NCBI GenBank assembly: GCA_037074705.1
Contig: CM073596.1
Location: 11,116,001-11,180,000, forward strand
From: Zhengitettix transpicula
Taxonomy: Eukaryota; Arthropoda; Insecta; Orthoptera; Tetrigidae
Direction: 5' to 3'
DNA length: 64,000 nt
Shown here: positions 57,890 to 64,000 of the stretch, piece after piece
Layout of the letters: each line of letters starts with the position of its first letter
Numbering within the stretch: position 1 is the first letter of the stretch
Translations under genes and position numbers: made by a program
The notes under the pieces: model-generated
Told to the model about the DNA's origin: nothing
The model's input: only the letters and a program-made list of their open reading frames with translations
Databases searched by the model: none

Positions 57890-59190
57890 GTAATGTTTTG
57901 GCTGAATTACTTCAGTCTGGCTCTAGTATTGGTAAAGGTCACAACAGTTGATCGAAAACGTCTACTGACTAAGTTTTATCGTTCAAAATTATTGTTATTG
58001 CTTGTTAATTTATTTTGTTATTATCTTTACATAATTGGGACAACCGGTTTATATGCAAAATATATTTTTACATCGGATATATAAGGCATATAAATCGACT
58101 GTTCCAAGCATATGAAGATAAAACAATTAGTAGATCTTTAAAAGGATATATATTAATTATAATGTAAATATTTCCCGATTTTTAACTATGATTAGATCCC
58201 AATTCTTTCAAAACCGAACCGAATTAAACCCTCAAGCTGAGAATAATATATTTTTTACAAGTAGCAGAACTCTACTTGTGTTTTTTTTTCGCCTTTATAA
58301 CGATTTCTTCCTCTAAAAAAGAACAACTGAGTTTGCATAAATGCAATGCATTCTAACTTTGGCTGAATTACTTAGTATTGGCAAAGGTCACAACAGTTGA
58401 TCGAAAACGTCTACTGACTTAAGTTTTATCGTTCAAAACTATTGTTATTGCTTGTTAATTTATTTTGTTATTATTTTTAAATAATAAACAACCGGTTTAA
58501 ATGCTCAATATATTTTTACATCGGATATCTAAGGCATATAAATCGACTGTTCCAACCATATAAAGGTAAAACAATTAGTAGATCTTTTAAATGATATATA
58601 TTAATTATAATGTAAATATTTCCCGATTTTTAACTATGATTAGATCCCAATTCTTTCAAAACCGAACCGAATTAAACCCTCAATCTCAGAAGAATATTTT
58701 TTTATAAGTATCAGAACTCTACTTGTGTTTTTGTTTCGCCTTTATAACGATTTCTTCCCCTAAAAACGAACAAGTGAGTTTGCTTAAATGGTACCTTACT
58801 GTTTTTACTCACTTAATATTTTAGATCCCAATTCTTTCAAAACCGAACCGAATTAAACCCTCAATCTCAGAAGAATATTTTTTTATAAGTATCAGAACTC
58901 TACTTGTGTTTTTTTTCGCCTTTCGAAATAACGATTTCTTCCCCTAAAAAAGAACAACTGAGTTTGCATAAATGGTTCGTTACTGTTTTTACTCACTTAA
59001 TATTTTAGATCCCAATTCTTTCAAAACCGAACCGAATTAAGCCCTCAATCTGAGAAGAATATTTTTTTATAAGTATCAGAACTCTACTGGTGTTTTTTTT
59101 CGCCTTTCGAAATAACGATTTCTTCCCCTAAAAAAGAACAACTGAGTTCGCATAAATGGTACGTTACTGTTTTTTACTCACTTAATATTT
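57890..59190. repeat. Compound tandem repeat following the Penelope-like relic
   Basis: A unit of about 450-460 bp is duplicated (GGTCACAACAGTTGATCGAA at about 57938 and 58386). Its 3' part is further amplified: AGATCCCAATTCTTTCAAAA recurs at 58193, 58642, 58823 and 59007 (spacings 449, 181, 184). Probably tandem terminal repeats of the element. Confidence 0.75.
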
Positions 59191-59340
59191 AGCTATTTTA
59201 TTATTCAATTTTTCCGATATTATGTTATTGGTCGAAATGTCTCTTCTGCGCTATAATTCCAATGTTAAGCACAGACTGTATTCTTTACTTTTCTTTTAAA
59301 CGGGAAAACAGTCTTATCTGTTTTACTTGACACCGTGTGT

Positions 59341-59680
59341 GTGGAAGCAGAGCCCGTGTGTGCGTTTCCCTTCTAGCCTCTGAGCGTCGTCCATTGGCTG
59401 GATGGGGGAAAAAATGCTCCCGTGGGCGTCCGTCGCGAACTTGGGGGTCGTTCGCCCTTGCTTCAGTTTTCTGTTGTATTTGGACGTGAGTTATCGATTG
59501 CGAGGTCGATCCCACGCACGCGTCGAAGAGACCTGACCGACATTTCGTCTCGTCTCGTCCCGTTCCATTCCATTCCAGGCCACGAGGATAGCAGAACCGA
59601 CAACGGTACTTCCTCAAGGACAGGCTCCGACGCAGCCTTTACATCCCGAGCGCATTAAAATGGCGGCAGGAGAGGAGTAA
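59341..59680. promoter_or_regulatory. CpG-rich promoter-like island
   Basis: Sharp GC/CpG rise. A CCAAT-type box on the minus strand (59391-59396) and AAAATGGCGGC at 59657-59667, an exact YY1-type site that also provides an ATG in good context (MAAGEE then stop or a GTAATT donor). May be the 5' end of a gene running right; no further exon was found. Confidence 0.35.
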
Positions 59681-59889
59681 TTAAAGCAAAGTGGGGTACA
59701 CGTTACCATAAAGCGCTCAAAGAAGGCCAAAGGGCGCACAGGCTCATGGACTGTAAAAGCGCCCTCAGGTGGACAATGAACAAAGGGAATATGCAGGGCA
59801 AGAAGGACGAGGCTACGTTGTTTGGGATTTTCACTGGTCCTTGGTTTGTCAAATTAGGATTACCATAAAGCTGGCATTAGAAGGGTGTC

Positions 59890-60063
59890 ACAGACGTTGG
59901 GCAACAGTTGCTCGCTGTTCTCAGTGGAGCAGCGTCGGCTGACCCCCCAAATCTGGTCGAGACATCAACTCGGAAATGCAATCACCGGAAAGAACGTGGC
60001 ACAAGGAAGAGTCCGACCTACCTCATCTTGATTTCTCTAGGGATTTCCCTGCGACACATTTAG
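59890..60063 (+). mobile_element. Divergent A-tailed retroposon relative
   Basis: Contains AAATCTGGTCGAGACA, GTCCGACCTACCTCAT and TTTCTCTAGGGATTTCCCTGC, aligning with the middle of the family. Lacks the A-tail; ends at the left edge of the next element. Confidence 0.5.
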
Positions 60064-61640
60064 ACCTCGGGCACGGTAGAAGCGGCAAGAGACGGAGAGT
60101 CAGAGAGGTAAAGCGATGAGCGGGGCCGGGTACGACACAGAGCTGCTGAGCGGCAACATACTACAGTCGTCGTCATGATGTCGTCGCGTGAGGTGTTGAG
60201 TGAAAACAAGGACTATTTATGGAAACGCGTTTTACAGAAAGGCAAGAGGAACTATGGCGTTCACCCCATGAATAGGAGTAGAAGGCATGACCGAGAGGAC
60301 CACCATCTGATTAAGGATTTAAAAAAGATTAAACACATTTTTTTGAATATATAAATCCTCTTTTAAGGATTTTATATCCCCAACCAGGCCAAACCCCCTT
60401 TCATTTCCGACGGTAGTGCTAAATAGATCCATGGACAGCTAAGAAAGTTTCTTTCTGCCCTCGTGCTATTTTTGTTCCGTTTGAGGTACAGTAAAAGCCG
60501 TCAATAATTAATTCAGATAAACATTTCCCGGCCCTTTTAGCATCTTTGAAGCAATTCCTAAACAGCATGTTGTTACTTTATTTAACTATTTCAAGACTCC
60601 ATTCGCGTATTAATTGATCACTCCAAGCCAAAGATAGTTGTGACAGGGATACCATATTAAAAAAATATTTTTTATAGAGAAACGAAACGAAAATTTTTTC
60701 CCTTACATTTTTCAATATAACAAATAATTGATGCCAAAAAGTCCAATAACAGACAATTGAAAACATAAATTTATTAATTAATTATTAAATTGTGATATGT
60801 TTCGGTCCTCATGTGGATCCTCTTCAGGCTTTTACTATGTTATCTTAGCATGACGGCCAAAACATGTCACAATTTAAAAATTAATCCATAAGTTACTATT
60901 TCAATTGGCTGTTTATCAACAAATTTAACAGCATTGACATATAACTTTATGTAATATATAAATAATTTAAATAAATAATTATTGGACGGAATAAATTTTT
61001 CATGAATGAAAATTTTGTTTTACTGCAATCTTCTGTAAGCTGAAAGCCGTAATTGTTTAACGAAAATATTACCACGGCCTTTTAACATCTTGCAGAGTTC
61101 TGCAAAACCACGTGTTATTTTCCTCTGAAAACAAATCTGTCTGTCTTCCAAATAAAATATTTTAAACAGGTCCAAACTAAGGATTATTATAAGGTATGTT
61201 AACAGACTAAAAAACCAAATAAGTCTCAAAATTTAAGTAAAATTATTAGTTTAACCTACGTCATTAAACATAGAAGCTTTCAGACTCTGTAAGAGCCATC
61301 GTCATCTTCTGAAATACAAATTAATATACATAAGATACGTCATGTAGGTAACAAGTCGTTGGCACTGACGTAGATTCAATAAATCATGGAAGCTAAATTT
61401 TGCGGACTTTATAGTTTTTACTCTGTTAAAATGTTATTTTACGTAACTATATCAAGACTCATTACGACTCGAACATCGTCGAGGCGGAAATGCCTCAGTA
61501 TCCAGATATTATATTTTTAATTCAAAAATTGAACAAATTTTGCTTCATTCCTTTTTTATGTATATATAATAAAAACATTAAATAATTAATTAATGACGGA
61601 CATGCTGATATTTTCCCGTGTTTAAACGTATAAGCATTGT
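60064..61640. mobile_element. Terminal-inverted-repeat element, copy 2 (right end lost)
   Basis: Left end GACCTCGGGCACGG..GAAGCGGCAAG preceded by TTA. The body matches 39338-40925 with scattered indels, including the AT palindrome (60740-60915) and the CTGAAGA..GAAAC core (minus, 60827-60799). Homology stops at GTTTAAACGTATAAGCATTG; the 200-bp right end of copy 1 is missing. Confidence 0.7.
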
Positions 61641-62479
61641 AAAAACGTGGACTGATATGCGTCACACACACACACAACATTGTAAAAAAAAACAATACAG
61701 ATGTCAAAATATACGATCTCTGACAGGGACCCACTGTTTTCCACAGATGTCGAGTCCATATCGCCCCGCTTTTGTATGGCGACGTGACACGGTTTATTTT
61801 CCTTCGATTGACGACAAGCTTGACAACATATCCGTGTTAAAAAAGAAGAACGTGAACTACAAATATCCATCTTAAAAATAATCTTGATTATTAAGTGAAG
61901 ATAACGCACAGACCCATAAATATTTTCAATGCTTACCAATATAATTTTGTCAAAATACTCTTTAGATGACACATTGAACAACACCGGTGGTTCTCATCTA
62001 ATCTTAGTATTTATTTATTATCAATAATCGTTGTTGTCTGCTGAGATGGCAACACTTGTTGCTTCCAGCTGTGACGGATACAAGCCAGTTTTTTTTCCTT
62101 CAATATCCTCAAACGATCAATATTCCTGATCAATACATTTCACTTTTCTGCAAAAAAACCTCTGCCGTATTTTAAATATGGACATTACGTCAATGTATTT
62201 GTTAAACATTACTGATGAAATAGTTATTGGTCTCATGAGGCTGCATTAAGGAATTACCGGTACATTTTTAAAAGATTCCTGAAACTATAAACAGGCGGAA
62301 GTACACAGTGAGCCTTTTTAGTGAATAGAAAGTATTATAAAAATGTTGTATAGCCGAAAATATACCGGTGAAAACGGACAGAAGTGACTGGAGGGTCTTT
62401 GCTTTACACAAAGTATACGCAGTGAATACAAAGAATACCAGGAGGGGAATTAATACCGCGAATAGGAACACGTATGTAA
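61641..62479. other. Unassigned intergenic DNA
   Basis: No gene or repeat recognised. Confidence 0.4.
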
Positions 62480-63660
62480 CTCTCAAATTCTTGGAAAAAG
62501 TCAAACATGATAAAACAGACGATATTTGAGTCAGATAAATATTGTTAGGGGTCAAAGAGATTGTGTAGTGTTTCTATAGATGTTATCTGAGTATAATTTC
62601 AACCCCTTACACCATGAGAAAGGAGCACCGTTAGGGGTGGGTGTGGACGAGCGTTACAATAAAATAACGCGAATACAACCGATATTAGAGTCAAATCCAG
62701 GGTAATGGATGTCGCTATGACATTCAATTCGCCATTTAACCCCCAGAAACGGGCGTGTAATTTTTAAACAATTTAAATGGTTGATATTTACGTTGAATAA
62801 ATAAGTGTCCGGGTCAGTGACGTTGACAGTATTTCGAACGATGTTGTTTGTGTACAATTTCCTCCCCTTTTGGCATGGGAAGGTAGCACGCTTAGGGTGA
62901 AAACATTCAAACATGCTAAAACAGCCGATATTTTAGGCGGATTAGTATGTTTAGGGATCAAAGAGATTGATAGTGTATCTAGTATAGTGTATCTAGTAAT
63001 AATTTCAACCCCTTACACCATGGGAAAGGAGCACCGTTAGGGGCGGGTGTGGACGAGCGTTATTAGAGTCAAATCCAGGGTAATGTATGACGGTGAGTTT
63101 AATTATGGCATCCATTTGGCCACTTAACCCCCAGGGGCGGTGTTGGACACGGGCGGAAATTTTCAAACATGTTGATCATCCGACATTTGCGTCGAATAAA
63201 TATTCTTCGGTATCATTTCAATTCATAATATTTCGGTAAATATTCTCCGTTTATAATTTCAACCCCTATTGGCATGGAACGGGAGCACGCTTAGGGGTGG
63301 GGTTTGATGGAGCGTTACATGAAAATAATACGAATAGACCGAGAATCAAGTTAATTCTGGGGTTATGGATGTCGCTGAATTTCATTGTGACAAACTACGC
63401 AACGCGCGGGGGTGGGTGGAGGTTACTGGGCAGGGGTAGAAATTTTCAATCAATGCAACTGGCCGATTTTTGTTTAACCCACAGTAGCGGGGGTGGAAAT
63501 TTTCGACCATGTTCAAACGGCTATATATTCGTCGAACGAAACTATTTCAGAGTCAATGAGTTCAACACTATTTGTAATTTGAGGTGAACACATTTAGTGG
63601 TAGGGATCAAGGTGCGTTACATAATAAATAACGCAAAAGCTACATAGCTCCAAAAAGAAA
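62480..63660 (-). repeat. TAGC-head family, several subtype II copies in reverse orientation
   Basis: AACCCCTTACACCATG.GAAAGGAGCACCGTTAGGGG occurs twice (62605 and 63005), as do TCAAATCCAGGGTAATG and CAAACATGCTAAAACAG blocks: at least two or three overlapping copies. Confidence 0.6.
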
Positions 63661-63680
63661 GGAAGCTTTTAAAAAAATTT

Positions 63681-63782
63681 AGTAAGACCGAATGGAGGGA
63701 ACAGAACAAGGCAATGGCGGAGAGGTTGCGTCGTGATCGAGTCAGGTTCTATGACCTATGGAAAATGCCAAGGAATCAATAG
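63681..63782 (+). other. Short open frame of unknown origin at the window edge
   Basis: Reads SKTEWREQNKAMAERLRRDR then VRFYDLWKMPRNQ and TAG. Amphipathic and charged, unlike the neighbouring repeat. I do not recognise it; possibly a retroelement coding relic continuing past the window. Confidence 0.2.
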
Positions 63783-64000
63783 AGAGAAATCAACACACGA
63801 ACTGAAATACCATTGATGGATTTAGAAAATCACTTGAAGAAATAAAAAACAGAAATTATGTTGAACGTGGAAGGTGCAGAGATGATCAGGAAGTCTGTGG
63901 TGGGATGAGATCTTGATTTAATGACATGTGGATATTACAAGGTAATGAAAAGTTGAAGGAGATATCGTGTGAGATGGAAAGGGAGGTAAAAAGGCCAGAA

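Noticed and set aside
59285..59617. 110-codon minus frame over the CpG island
   Set aside because: No recognisable domain or splice signals; GC-rich stretches give long frames by chance.
1..64000. tRNA, rRNA, CRISPR or bacterial operon signals
   Set aside because: No cloverleaf with a B-box-like GGTTCGAATCC, no rRNA core sequence and no direct-repeat/spacer pattern were seen; introns and metazoan transposons exclude a prokaryotic source.

Overview
This is a window of AT-rich, repeat-dense eukaryotic nuclear DNA. Genes are split into short GC-rich exons with GT..AG introns. Mariner, Penelope-like, LTR and A-tailed retroposon relics are mixed together. The combination points to a metazoan with a large genome, most likely an arthropod; I cannot name the species. 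No prokaryotic, CRISPR, rRNA or convincing tRNA signal was seen.

Two host genes can be read, both on the minus strand. Gene 1 (1329-18292) can be assembled from 11 coding exons with matching phases into a predicted protein of 1065 residues. It has a basic, low-complexity N-terminus, about four to five ankyrin repeats, a leucine-rich helical (armadillo/HEAT-like) stretch, a Pro/Gln-rich disordered linker with charged helices, and a C-terminal pseudokinase. The pseudokinase has HGN in place of HRD and a very short activation segment. The ankyrin + degraded-kinase plan recalls RNase L and the IRE1 kinase fold, but no RNase (KEN) domain follows. Its first intron (7863-18076) is about 10 kb and holds two nested LTRs, several interspersed repeats and a roughly 20-unit satellite. 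Gene 2 (43323-48006, 5' end not found) encodes the end of an ectodomain with an LDL-receptor class A module, one transmembrane helix and a cytoplasmic tail with two PPxY motifs.

The rest is mobile and repeated DNA. There are five solo LTRs, all with TG..CA ends and all in TA-rich targets with 4-bp duplications. There is one decayed mariner (27325-28576), two Penelope-like relics with a reverse transcriptase YVDD and/or GIY-YIG module, and a long family of A-tailed retroposons that often occur as head-to-tail dimers. A family of repeats begins TAGCTGGGTGCCCGGCGTTG, and two copies of a 1.6-1.8 kb terminal-inverted-repeat element are present. Three satellites lie at 15.4-17.6 kb, 35.8-37.3 kb and 57.9-59.2 kb.

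The most unusual cross-cutting signal is a recurring motif, CTGAAGA - short stem - GAAA, found about ten times in fold-back elements and next to Penelope-like relics. It matches the conserved core order of hammerhead ribozymes, which are known from Penelope-like elements. A second notable signal is six perfect CRE palindromes (TGACGTCA), three of them within 300 bp just downstream of gene 1's first exon.
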